NCBI GenBank assembly: GCA_024679565.1 | Contig: JAIBDD010000011.1 | Coordinates: forward strand, 23,739 to 87,738 | Direction: 5' to 3' | Origin: Bacteroidota bacterium | GTDB taxonomy: Bacteria; Bacteroidota; Bacteroidia; NS11-12g; UBA9320 | Length of the DNA: 64,000 nt | Shown: positions 1 through 11,171 of the stretch, one piece after another | How positions within the stretch are numbered: the first letter of the stretch is position 1 | Layout: every line of letters starts with the position of its first letter | Position numbers and translations under genes: made by a program | Notes under the pieces: generated by a model | Databases searched by the model: none | What the model saw: the letters and a program-made list of their open reading frames with translations, nothing else | What the model was told of the DNA's origin: nothing

Positions 1-3
1 TAT

Positions 4-1206
4 ATGAAACGTACAAATCGAAATAGAATAACGACATTAGTTATTACCTTATTAATCTCGGCCGTTGCCGTAGTTGGTTGTGGTAACCAGAGTGCAGCAA
101 ATGACTCAGAAGTGTTGGACAGTGCACCAGCAAACGAAACAGCACTCCAAAAGCCTTCAGGCGATAATTTCATACTTAAAGGTAAAGTGTCTAACGGAGC
201 AGGGGAGTTAATTGTTCTTCAAAAACTTGAAGGTGGTCAACTGACGTTTATTGATTCGGTAAGAGCAGATGAAAAAGGGAAATATAAGATTGAAGCGCAT
301 GCTGATACAACGATGTTCTATTATGTGACGGTAAATTCTTTAAAGCCTCCAGGGGTGCCGGTAATTTTAGAAAACGGCTTAGCACTTGAATTAAATCTAG
401 AAATTGACCAGTTCATTTTGACTGAGGTAAAGGGAGACAAACAAAACGAACAACTAAAATCTTTGTACGACATCTACCTAACAAACAACAAGGCGAGTTA
501 CGATTTCCAGCAGCAGTATAAAAATATAAACCCGAGAGAAGCGGGCGATAGCACTATTAAAGCGTACAATACCCAAATCATGGCATTGCAGCGCAAAATG
601 GATACCGATATTTCTAATTTTGTAAGTACACAAAAGGGTGGCCCAGCTACCTTTTTTGCGGTTACTTACGTAGTTCAGAAACCGAATGTCGCGTTATTGG
701 ATAATGCCATGAAGCGATTAAAGGCAGATGCGCCGAATACACTTTTTACAGACAGATTGGAACAACGTATTGCTTCTATTGGAGCGTTGGAAATTGGTGG
801 TCTTGCTCCTGAAATTGAACTGTTAAGTCCATCAGGAGAAAAAATTAAGCTTTCTTCCTTGCGCGGTAAGGTTGTACTTGTTGATTTTTGGGCGTCGTGG
901 TGTAGACCATGTCGTGCAGAAAACCCAAATGTAGTGAAGGTGTACAACAGATACCATGATCAAGGATTTGAAGTATTTAGCGTGTCGCTCGACAATAGCG
1001 CGGATCGCTGGAAGCAGGCAATTATTCAAGATAACTTAACCTGGACACACGTAAGTGATTTGAAAGGCTGGAAGAGTTCTGCGGCTGCTTTGTATGAAGT
1101 GTCGGGGATTCCAAAAACTTTCTTGTTGGACAAAGAAGGTAGAATAATTGGTAAGGATTTACGTGGCCCAGCACTCGAGTTAAAGCTGTCTGAATTATTC
1201 AATTAA
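4..1206 (+). CDS. TlpA-family thioredoxin-like lipoprotein with N-terminal DUF4369-type domain
   Basis: This is probably a periplasm-facing thiol-disulfide oxidoreductase anchored by lipid. The N-terminus is basic and hydrophobic and ends in a lipobox (VVGC, Cys about residue 26). Residues about 55-130 look like the DUF4369 beta-domain that often precedes TlpA domains in Bacteroidota. Residues about 265-400 form the thioredoxin/AhpC-TSA fold with the active site WASWCRPC and a later cis-Pro segment (SGIPKTFLLD). The family reduces or isomerises disulfides of exported proteins or cytochromes, but the substrate is unknown here. A two-component system follows 69 bp downstream on the same strand. 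The ATG is only 3 bases from the window edge, so upstream signals are not visible. Confidence 0.9.
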   Translation: MKRTNRNRITTLVITLLISAVAVVGCGNQSAANDSEVLDSAPANETALQKPSGDNFILKGKVSNGAGELIVLQKLEGGQLTFIDSVRADEKGKYKIEAHADTTMFYYVTVNSLKPPGVPVILENGLALELNLEIDQFILTEVKGDKQNEQLKSLYDIYLTNNKASYDFQQQYKNINPREAGDSTIKAYNTQIMALQRKMDTDISNFVSTQKGGPATFFAVTYVVQKPNVALLDNAMKRLKADAPNTLFTDRLEQRIASIGALEIGGLAPEIELLSPSGEKIKLSSLRGKVVLVDFWASWCRPCRAENPNVVKVYNRYHDQGFEVFSVSLDNSADRWKQAIIQDNLTWTHVSDLKGWKSSAAALYEVSGIPKTFLLDKEGRIIGKDLRGPALELKLSELFN

Positions 1207-1275
1207 CTATTTCTTAACGTAGGATTCGGTTTATTTCACTTTAAGTTTACGAACTTGCAGGAATATTAAAATTCC

Positions 1276-1956
1276 ATGAGTTCTAAAATACTTGTTGTAG
1301 ATGATGAAGTTGATATTGTCGAATTCATCTGCTACAATTTAGAAAAAGAAGGTTACGAAGTAAAGTCGGCCAATTCTGGTGCAGACGCTGTTTTGGTTAC
1401 CAAATCTTTTCAACCTGACCTAATAATCATGGATGTGATGATGCCAGGAATGGATGGCATTGAAGCTTGTCGTGAAATCAGAGAAGATGAGCAGTTGCAC
1501 CGACCCTTTGTTATGTTTCTTACGGCAAGAAGTGAAGAATATTCTGAAATAGCAGGTTTTGACGCTGGGGGTGATGATTATGTCACAAAGCCAATAAAAC
1601 CTCGCGCGTTAATCAGTAGGGTACATGCTATTATGAAACGTCAAAGTGGTCAACATGAACCAGATTTAGGCGTCGTACTGCACCATGGCGATCTTATTGT
1701 AAACCCCAACGAGTATGTAGTAACATTGGATGGGGAGAAACTAACATTACCAAGAAAGGAATTTGATTTGCTTTACTTGTTGGCCTCCAAACCCGCCAAA
1801 GTATTTACCCGCGAAAAGATTTTGCGAAAAGTGTGGGGGACAGAAGTATTCGTGGTGGATAGAACAATTGACGTCCATATTCGAAAAATACGCGAGAAAA
1901 TTGGTGACGACAAAATATCTACGGTTAAAGGCGTAGGGTATAAATTCGTCGGGTAA
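1276..1956 (+). CDS. OmpR/PhoB-family response regulator
   Basis: This is a DNA-binding response regulator of 226 aa, the usual length. The receiver domain (residues 1-120) carries the acidic pair DDE, the phospho-acceptor Asp53 in MDVMMPGMDG and the conserved Lys in TKPIKP. The winged-helix domain (about 130-226) has the family pattern LPRKEFDLLYLLASKP and ends with VDVHIRKIREKIG-like residues and a VKGVGYKF motif. The histidine kinase gene starts 41 bp downstream, so the two are almost certainly partners. Similarity to PhoB/PhoR is clear, but no pho gene lies nearby and the stimulus cannot be told from sequence. Confidence 0.95.
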   Translation: MSSKILVVDDEVDIVEFICYNLEKEGYEVKSANSGADAVLVTKSFQPDLIIMDVMMPGMDGIEACREIREDEQLHRPFVMFLTARSEEYSEIAGFDAGGDDYVTKPIKPRALISRVHAIMKRQSGQHEPDLGVVLHHGDLIVNPNEYVVTLDGEKLTLPRKEFDLLYLLASKPAKVFTREKILRKVWGTEVFVVDRTIDVHIRKIREKIGDDKISTVKGVGYKFVG

Positions 1957-1984
1957 GTTCTGTTTAACACCCTTTTGGTTTAAC

Positions 1985-1992
1985 TATTTTTG
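1985..1992 (+). promoter_or_regulatory. Bacteroidota -7-like box upstream of the histidine kinase
   Basis: TATTTTTG matches the Bacteroidota -7 consensus TAnnTTTG. It ends only 5 bases before the kinase ATG, so a transcript starting about 5 nt downstream would be nearly leaderless. No clear -33 TTTG is present, so the box may be chance in AT-rich DNA. Confidence 0.35.
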
Positions 1993-1997
1993 TTCAA

Positions 1998-3017
1998 ATG
2001 AATTCGAATTCATCTCCCAATAAAATAGCGGTTACGTCAGCCTTTCTGTCGTCGGTTATACCAATCCTATTTATGCTTTTCTCAGATATTGCGATTTGGA
2101 AGGTGCTCGTTTTATTTGTATTGACCTTTGGTGTCAGTTATTACGTAATCAAATTACTTCTTGAACGGTTTATCTATCGAAAAATTAAGATTATTTATAA
2201 AATCATTCATCAGTCAAATACCCAACATTTACATCAAGACGATGATGCATTAATCGATCAGGTTTCCGACGATGTTTCGGTATGGGCAAAAGAAAGGAAG
2301 GATGAAATTGCGATGTTACAAGAGCAGGAGAACTATCGGAGAGAATTTGTAGGTAACTTGTCTCATGAGCTTAAAACCCCCATTTTTCAAATGCAAGGTT
2401 ACATCGACACCTTGTTAGAAGGAGCTTTGTCTGATCCAAAAGTGAACTACAACTTTTTATATAAAGCCTCAAAAAGTGTCGACCGTTTGATCGAACTTGT
2501 TGACGACATGACCTCAATCAGTAGGTTGGAAACGCGGAATGTAAAGTTGGATATGACTGTTTTCGATATACGAGAGTTGATTGAAGAAGTGTACGATGAA
2601 GTTGATTATTTATTAAAAGAAAGAAAAATCACCAGTGGTTTTAGACAAAGTGCCGATGTAGGTTTTCATGTAAATGCTGACCGCCGAAGGATTAAACAGG
2701 TTTTGATTAACCTGGTTGTCAATGCCATTAAGTATGGCAAAGAATCCGGCACAGTGACTTGTGGAATTTACGATATGGACGAAAACATCTTAATTGAGAT
2801 TTCTGACAATGGAGATGGGATTCCGGAACATGCGTTGCCGCGTCTTTTTGAGCGATTTTATAGAGTGGAGCAAAGCAGAACGCGTGAAGCTGGAGGTTCA
2901 GGATTGGGGCTAAGCATTGCGAAGCATATTGTGGAGGCACATGCGCAAACTATAAAGGTTCGTAGTGAAGAAGGCAAAGGGACGACCTTTGGGTTTACAC
3001 TACAAAATGCTGATTAA
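1998..3017 (+). CDS. PhoR-like sensor histidine kinase
   Basis: This is a 339-aa membrane histidine kinase and the cognate partner of the response regulator just upstream. Two hydrophobic segments (about residues 11-29 and 33-53) are joined by a very short loop, so there is almost no periplasmic sensor domain. A linker follows (about 55-110), then the HisKA domain with phospho-acceptor His123 in LSHELKTP. The ATPase domain has an N box (NLVVNAIKYG), a G1 box (EISDNGDGIP) and a G2 box (GGSGLGLSIAK). The lack of an extracytoplasmic sensor suggests sensing within the membrane or through a partner protein, which is inference. Confidence 0.95.
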   Translation: MNSNSSPNKIAVTSAFLSSVIPILFMLFSDIAIWKVLVLFVLTFGVSYYVIKLLLERFIYRKIKIIYKIIHQSNTQHLHQDDDALIDQVSDDVSVWAKERKDEIAMLQEQENYRREFVGNLSHELKTPIFQMQGYIDTLLEGALSDPKVNYNFLYKASKSVDRLIELVDDMTSISRLETRNVKLDMTVFDIRELIEEVYDEVDYLLKERKITSGFRQSADVGFHVNADRRRIKQVLINLVVNAIKYGKESGTVTCGIYDMDENILIEISDNGDGIPEHALPRLFERFYRVEQSRTREAGGSGLGLSIAKHIVEAHAQTIKVRSEEGKGTTFGFTLQNAD

Positions 3018-3096
3018 AAATGCGTTAAAAATGTGTGAAACTTTAAATTCCAATACGTTCGTCATTTAAAGTTAAAAGTCCTTTTTTTGTGAAGAG

Positions 3097-4842
3097 ATGG
3101 ATAGTTTTGTTGTATCAGCACGTAAGTATCGACCAGAGTCATTCGACACTGTAGTCGGTCAAGAACACGTTACAAGAACGCTGATAAATGAAATAAAAAA
3201 CAATCAACTTGCTCAGGCTTTTTTATTTAATGGTCCTAGAGGTGTTGGTAAAACGACCTGTGCTAGAATCTTAGCCAAAGAAATCAATAAGGAAAGTATC
3301 GAAGATGATTCCTATGATTTTTCGTACAATATTTTTGAGTTAGATGCGGCTTCTAATAATAGTGTAGAAGACATCAGGCTATTGAACGAACAGGTGCGTA
3401 TTCCACCTCAAGTTGGGAAGTACAAAGTGTATATTATTGATGAGGTGCACATGTTGTCAACGGCTGCATTTAATGCGTTTTTGAAAACACTTGAAGAACC
3501 CCCTGCGTACGCGATATTCATCTTAGCGACTACAGAAAGACACAAAATATTGCCAACGATCCTGTCGCGGTGCCAAGTGTTTACTTTTAATAGAATTTCA
3601 GTTGAAGATACCATTGCTCATCTTAAAGGAATTGGTGCATCTGAGGATCTAATAATGGAGGATGAAGCACTGCATATTATTGCTCAAAAAGCCGATGGTG
3701 CTTTGAGAGATGCATTGTCCATATTCGACCAGATGGTGAGTATATCTGGTGATAAGCATGTCCGTTATGAAGATGTCGTCAAAAACTTAAACGTTCTCGA
3801 TTACGATTATTATTTTAAGATTACGGACGCTTTCGGTCAACAGAACGTTGGAGATGTTCTCTTGATTTATGATGAAATATTGTCAAATGGATTTGATGGG
3901 CAGATATTCCTAAATGGATTGGCCAACCATTTTCGAGATTTAATGGTCGGTCGCAGTCCAGAAACCGTAAAATTATTGGATGTACCGCCGCATATCCACC
4001 AGCAGTATCTTGATACTTCAGCAAACATGAGTCAAGGATTTTTGGTCAATGCCATAAACATCGCAAATCAATTTGATTTAGGATATAAAGCGAGCAGAAA
4101 TCAAAGGTTACATGTTGAGCTTGCTTTGATAAAAATGTGTTACCTGCCAAGCTTAATTGCTGGCGACGAAAAAAAAAAGTTTAGTCAGTCCATAAACCTC
4201 ACAAAAGTAGCCTCGGGCGAAATCGCTCCGTCTAAAACGGCTTCTAAAACTATAGAAGAGAAGGTTGAAGTAGTTGAGCAAACTGAGGATAAGGAAGCCA
4301 TTGAAGCCGCCCAAATTCAACCAGAAGTGACGCCTGTTAAAGCGGTAATTAAAAAGAAATTATCAAATGACGTTGCAAAACTTGGAAACCTAGATGACCT
4401 ACTAAGTGGTGATATAAAGCCTCAGCATACGGAGGTAAATGAAACAAATAAAGAGAGTCACACTGTCGAACATCACGACAAAGAGATTTCTCAATCAGAG
4501 TTGGATAAAGCGGTTGAATCCTTTGTGGCAAAATTGAAGTCTGAAGATAGATCTATTCAGCTTTCTTTATTTTCTTTTATCAAACCAGTAGTACAAGAAA
4601 ACAATGTTCTTATTGAGTTAATTAAACAACACCGAATACAGTTAGAGGAGGTCAAAGTAGAGTTCTTACAACATTTGAGAGCGACTATGAATCATCCTGG
4701 TCTGTTGGTCGATATTAAAGAAATTAAGAAAAAAGCAGAAGGGACTCGAGCCTACACCGGACAAGAAAAGTTTGATGTCATGGCTAAGAAAAATCCTACA
4801 CTTTTATTGCTTAAAGACAAACTTAACTTAACGATAAAATAG
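3097..4842 (+). CDS. dnaX: DNA polymerase III subunit gamma/tau
   Basis: This is the clamp-loader ATPase of the replicative polymerase. Residues 46-53 hold the Walker A motif (GPRGVGKT), IIDEVHM is the Walker B, and ILSRCQVF holds the sensor/arginine-finger region. The four-cysteine zinc module that normally lies between Walker A and ELDAASNN in gamma/tau is replaced by a short acidic linker (ESIEDDSYDF), a pattern I associate with Bacteroidota DnaX. After residue about 365 the sequence becomes a low-complexity charged linker, followed by a tau-like C-terminal domain. No programmed-frameshift A-tract was located inside the gene with confidence. The gene converges on the large PKD gene with only 7 bp between the stops. 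Confidence 0.95.
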   Translation: MDSFVVSARKYRPESFDTVVGQEHVTRTLINEIKNNQLAQAFLFNGPRGVGKTTCARILAKEINKESIEDDSYDFSYNIFELDAASNNSVEDIRLLNEQVRIPPQVGKYKVYIIDEVHMLSTAAFNAFLKTLEEPPAYAIFILATTERHKILPTILSRCQVFTFNRISVEDTIAHLKGIGASEDLIMEDEALHIIAQKADGALRDALSIFDQMVSISGDKHVRYEDVVKNLNVLDYDYYFKITDAFGQQNVGDVLLIYDEILSNGFDGQIFLNGLANHFRDLMVGRSPETVKLLDVPPHIHQQYLDTSANMSQGFLVNAINIANQFDLGYKASRNQRLHVELALIKMCYLPSLIAGDEKKKFSQSINLTKVASGEIAPSKTASKTIEEKVEVVEQTEDKEAIEAAQIQPEVTPVKAVIKKKLSNDVAKLGNLDDLLSGDIKPQHTEVNETNKESHTVEHHDKEISQSELDKAVESFVAKLKSEDRSIQLSLFSFIKPVVQENNVLIELIKQHRIQLEEVKVEFLQHLRATMNHPGLLVDIKEIKKKAEGTRAYTGQEKFDVMAKKNPTLLLLKDKLNLTIK

Positions 4843-4849
4843 AACCGGG

Positions 4850-7800
4850 TCAATCGTATATCACAGTGATTGTTCCACTGAACTTCTCTTTCTTCCCGTC
4901 GTAAATACAAGCTTCTCGAAATCTGAGAATATAGAAATATGTACCGGGGGGGCATGATTTACCATTCCCTTGCACTGTGGTGTCCCAATTGAATGGAGAG
5001 GAAGCCTCGTAATCTACAGAGCTATAATAAACACGCTCGCCCCAACGGTTAAATATAGACAGTTCATAGATATCTTCACCTTCCATTTCAACCTCAAAAC
5101 GGTCGTTTAAACCATCGTTATTGGGTGTAATAATGTTTGGAATCATCATTTTAAATTGATGATTACTTTCAACTGTTTGGCAAACTGTATCCCAACAACC
5201 TTCAATGCTTTTAGAGTAAAGACATACATCAAATTCTCCCACATCAGGAGCATAATTGTGAGACGCAGTGGGTTCAAAAGCGGTATTTCTATAGCCACTT
5301 GAAACATGACCAAAATTCCATTCTAATTCGTCATCTAATTTATGATTGGCAGTAAAGTGGAAGGTTGGACATATGCTGTCTTGACGGAAATCAAAAGATG
5401 CGGTGTTCTCAAATATTTCGATAGTCTTTGAAATCGAATCAAAACATTTACGTTGGTATGGTCCTGATGGCAGGTACGTAGGTCTATAAGTTATTTTCAG
5501 TTTACCAGTATCGCCTAATTGAATGGTGTTTGTCGGCTGATTACTTATTATAGAATCCCTTAGATAATACCATCGATAGGTTTGATAAATAGAGTCTGAT
5601 TGATCAACTAAGTTTAGGGAAGTCCCTTTACATAAAGGTCCTTCTGTCGTAAAGTCAACATTGGGGGTAGGGAGAATAACGACCCGTCTTATTTCATGTA
5701 CTACGGCATTTGTGTCCGGGAATGTTGAATTGCAGTAGTAAATGTTGTTGCCATTATCTGGGTTTACGACACTATCTCCAGCATATAAATAGATGTAATA
5801 AGTGCCGGGGTTGGTGTATGTAAAGGAAACGTTTGAATCAGATTTAGTACTTAACGTGTTAGAATTGGAACTTGTGTCTCCAAAATACCAAATATAGTCA
5901 CTTGCTTTGACCGAGTTGTTTTTAAAAGTAACCGTATGTGGAACACAGGCCACCGTATCAGAAAGGATGTCAAAATGTGGGATAGGACCATCAATATTAA
6001 TGGTCAAAAGCGCCGTGTCTGTGCAGCCGACTTTATTTTCAGCAATATGTGTGATAGTGAAATTACCGTACGTAGAATAATAGTGGAAGGGGTTCTTCAA
6101 AAAGCTTGGTGTTTTATCGTCACCAAAGTCCCAATAATAAGAAACAATTTTGTCGAAGGTAGAGTCAGCCACTGATGAGGAGTCAAAGAGTTGAAGAATG
6201 TCGTCGCACAACAGTTTTTTTGATAAATCTTTTATTCCTGCATCAATGTTTTCTACAACGACATATTGAGTAGAGGTGTCACTGCAACCCGTGCCATCAA
6301 CAGACGCCATTCGCACACGATAGGTTCCGGGTTTGTTAAATACGTGAACAGGTTCGGTTAGGTGTTTTCCAAATCCAGCACCGTCGTCGAAATCCCAATA
6401 TACTTTTTCAGGGCGGCTGGGTTGATTTGGAGGTTCCCATCTCCAATATTGATTGGTGTCTCCCCAATATATAATGCTGTCTTTGAATTGTACCGCAGCG
6501 CCTGGACAAACAGGTTTTGAGTAGTTGAATTTGTTATAGAATCCGATTTTTCTGTCAAAATATACTGTGCCAGAGCAACCTGAGTCTGTAGTCATAGTGA
6601 TGCTGCCACTATAATCACCACTTGTGGTGTACCTATGAGTGAAATCTGCCAGAGTGGTTGAGTCTTTGTCAACATAGGTTGTGTCAAAGCTGCCGTCTCC
6701 CCAATCGTAGTAGATGTCGGTGACATGTTTCTGTTGCGGAACAAAGTAGTTTCCTACCAAGTCAGAGGGCAAACATCCGTTAAATGATAAATTAGATTCT
6801 GGTCTAGGCGCTGGGTTCAACCTAAAATCTTTATGAAACCAAAAAGTATCTGAACACACCCGATCTGGTTCAATTGTATAGTCGTTCGTGTCACAAGAAT
6901 GGTAAACCTTTTCATCTCCAGTAATGGCCACTATGCCCCATGTAATCCAACGAGAAGAATCGCAGGTGGTTTTGTAAACCCATGGTGATCGGAAGTCACT
7001 AAATTTGTTTTTACCGCACATGGAATCATAATTGATTTGGAGGTTGTCGTAACAACCTTCTACGTTAAATTCTACCGGTGCTAAAACACAATTATTTCTA
7101 GGGTCACTTTCAAAGTCTTCTTTAACTGGTTTCTTGATGACCACATACTCCCTCGAACTATCTCTACAACCATTGGTGTTATCTACTACGCTAAGCCACA
7201 CCTCGTCGCACATGGTGCTGTCATACAAGTGCTTTGCATTTTGGTCAGCTGAGAAATTGCAATTTTTGTTTTTATTTAAACCTTTCTTTGTATCTGTTGT
7301 GCATGGTTCGGCGTTGCTGTCTTGAAATTTCCATAGATAACTAAGGTTGTTTGTTCGGTGCGTAATACTGGCATCACAGAAGTATACGGTGTCTTTTGGT
7401 TCGCATTGTGAGGCATTCAAAATTCGAGCACCCGCTTTAACACCTACCACTTCAATTGAATCTAATTTGTATGAAGAGCAATCACCTTTTTTAATCCGAA
7501 TTTCAATATAAAACTTGCCTGGTCTTGGTGGGTAAAAGTTTACAACTCGCTGACCTCCAAACATTTTTACAACGTTCTTAGCTGTGTCTAATGCGGTCCA
7601 AAGAAAACTGGCACCAGAAACTCTTGGATGTGCAAATTCGAAATATTGGCCATAACATAAAACCGAGTCAGACTTCGAGTGATTGATGTCAACCTTATCC
7701 AAACTTACTCCTACAGTTCGCTTAAACCTGGTTTGGCAACCATTTTTGAACGTGAGAATAAGAAATACAGTGAAGTTCCCATTTTTCTTAAAGTCATGAT

Positions 7801-8584
7801 AAAATGGGGCGTCGGTAAAAGTCGTTATCGTGTCTTTCTCGCCATCACCATAATCCATTTCGACAAGGGCTAGGTCGTCTTTGTTTTTTAACCAATTGGT
7901 ATCTAGGGTGAACCAATTCTTTTGGAACTCACAGTCGCGAGATTCTCTTCCGGTAAAAAAGGTGCCTTCAAAATCTTTTAACACCTCAATCTGTAGGGTT
8001 CCAATTGTTTCACACCCTTTACTATTTGTGAGTTCAACGTCTATCGTGTATTTTCCAGCCTGTTGGTAAGTGTAACAAATTTTATCTCCAGTTTTAGGGT
8101 TGTTACTGTCGGTTTTGCCACCATCGCCCCATAAAACAATTCGCTTCGTATTGGTAGTTGAAGTGTTTCCAGAGGTTGAGTTGTCGACTATGCAAATGTT
8201 ATTTTGCGTTAAGCAAACAATCGAAGTCGGGTCAAGTTTCAATTGAACATCTGGGGGATTGTAGACATCTATTTGTTTTGTGACTTCGCACGTTGAGCCA
8301 TTATTTTGGAGAATTGTAGCGGTTACGGTAAATTTTCCCGCACTTGCGTATCTATGGTTAGGTGTAGTTGTCGTGCTGTTGTTGCCATCACCAAATTTCC
8401 ATGCTACGCTTGTCACACCGTTAGAGGAGGTCGCTGTAAAGCCAATAATATCGTCAACACAAGCAAAATCACCTGATTGTATTGTGCATTGTGCAGATGT
8501 GATACTGTAGTTTACAATTAGGAGGAAGAGCGCTAGGAATGCTTTCGTTAAATAAGAAATGCCTGAACGCTCAAGTTTTTTCAA
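4850..8584 (-). CDS. Large PKD-repeat surface protein with gliding-motility-associated C-terminal (CHU_C, type-B T9SS) domain
   Basis: This 1244-aa protein starts with a signal peptide (hydrophobic segment ending near SAQC, residue about 32). About nine PKD-like beta-sandwich domains follow, recognisable by motifs such as WKFGDG, WGDGG, DYGDG, WGDGS, WDFDDG, WDFGDD, WYFGD and WNFGH. Cysteine pairs are frequent, as expected for an exported protein. The C-terminus (about residues 1150-1244) carries the CHU_C signature NIITPNNDGLND followed by IFNRWGERVYY, which directs export by the type IX secretion system. No catalytic domain is visible, so an adhesin or surface-filament role is likely but inferred. 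A second, much larger CHU_C protein lies at 45530-57574. Confidence 0.93.
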   Translation of the reverse strand: MKKLERSGISYLTKAFLALFLLIVNYSITSAQCTIQSGDFACVDDIIGFTATSSNGVTSVAWKFGDGNNSTTTTPNHRYASAGKFTVTATILQNNGSTCEVTKQIDVYNPPDVQLKLDPTSIVCLTQNNICIVDNSTSGNTSTTNTKRIVLWGDGGKTDSNNPKTGDKICYTYQQAGKYTIDVELTNSKGCETIGTLQIEVLKDFEGTFFTGRESRDCEFQKNWFTLDTNWLKNKDDLALVEMDYGDGEKDTITTFTDAPFYHDFKKNGNFTVFLILTFKNGCQTRFKRTVGVSLDKVDINHSKSDSVLCYGQYFEFAHPRVSGASFLWTALDTAKNVVKMFGGQRVVNFYPPRPGKFYIEIRIKKGDCSSYKLDSIEVVGVKAGARILNASQCEPKDTVYFCDASITHRTNNLSYLWKFQDSNAEPCTTDTKKGLNKNKNCNFSADQNAKHLYDSTMCDEVWLSVVDNTNGCRDSSREYVVIKKPVKEDFESDPRNNCVLAPVEFNVEGCYDNLQINYDSMCGKNKFSDFRSPWVYKTTCDSSRWITWGIVAITGDEKVYHSCDTNDYTIEPDRVCSDTFWFHKDFRLNPAPRPESNLSFNGCLPSDLVGNYFVPQQKHVTDIYYDWGDGSFDTTYVDKDSTTLADFTHRYTTSGDYSGSITMTTDSGCSGTVYFDRKIGFYNKFNYSKPVCPGAAVQFKDSIIYWGDTNQYWRWEPPNQPSRPEKVYWDFDDGAGFGKHLTEPVHVFNKPGTYRVRMASVDGTGCSDTSTQYVVVENIDAGIKDLSKKLLCDDILQLFDSSSVADSTFDKIVSYYWDFGDDKTPSFLKNPFHYYSTYGNFTITHIAENKVGCTDTALLTINIDGPIPHFDILSDTVACVPHTVTFKNNSVKASDYIWYFGDTSSNSNTLSTKSDSNVSFTYTNPGTYYIYLYAGDSVVNPDNGNNIYYCNSTFPDTNAVVHEIRRVVILPTPNVDFTTEGPLCKGTSLNLVDQSDSIYQTYRWYYLRDSIISNQPTNTIQLGDTGKLKITYRPTYLPSGPYQRKCFDSISKTIEIFENTASFDFRQDSICPTFHFTANHKLDDELEWNFGHVSSGYRNTAFEPTASHNYAPDVGEFDVCLYSKSIEGCWDTVCQTVESNHQFKMMIPNIITPNNDGLNDRFEVEMEGEDIYELSIFNRWGERVYYSSVDYEASSPFNWDTTVQGNGKSCPPGTYFYILRFREACIYDGKKEKFSGTITVIYD

Positions 8585-8722
8585 GGATAATCAATTAGTT
8601 GTCACAAGATATTTGCAACATAATGGAATACCAAATCTGATTGTAAGGTTGACAGTAATTTGATATTTGGTCGCTACACGAATTAAAACACAAGAGTGCC
8701 TTAATTTGTTGCTTGAAACAAA
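8585..8722. other. Intergenic region between eno and the PKD gene, with an AT-rich inverted repeat
   Basis: This 138-bp stretch holds no gene. A perfect 10-bp inverted repeat (arms 8701-8710 and 8717-8726, loop of 6) overlaps the eno stop codon. It is AT-rich and lacks a following U-run on the minus strand, so it is a weak terminator candidate at best. The rest should contain the promoter of the minus-strand PKD gene, but no convincing TAnnTTTG box was found. Confidence 0.4.
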
Positions 8723-11105
<2,383 letters not shown>

Positions 11106-11120
11106 GTTTTTATGTTTGTG

Positions 11121-11151
11121 CAAAGGTAACATAGCTCGGTTTTTTGCAAAA
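11121..11151 (-). promoter_or_regulatory. Bacteroidota-type promoter of carA-eno
   Basis: Read on the minus strand, TTTTG (11147-11151) is followed by an 18-nt spacer and TACCTTTG (11121-11128). This matches the TTTG / TAnnTTTG promoter architecture of Bacteroidota sigma factors. Transcription would begin near 11115, leaving a leader of about 10 nt before the GTG start proposed for carA. Confidence 0.65.
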
Positions 11152-11171
11152 TTATGTTGAAAAGTTGCGTC

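Noticed and set aside
3097..4842. DnaX lacking the zinc module as a sign of gene damage
   Set aside because: The frame is intact and the replacement linker matches what I recall for Bacteroidota DnaX, so it looks lineage-typical.
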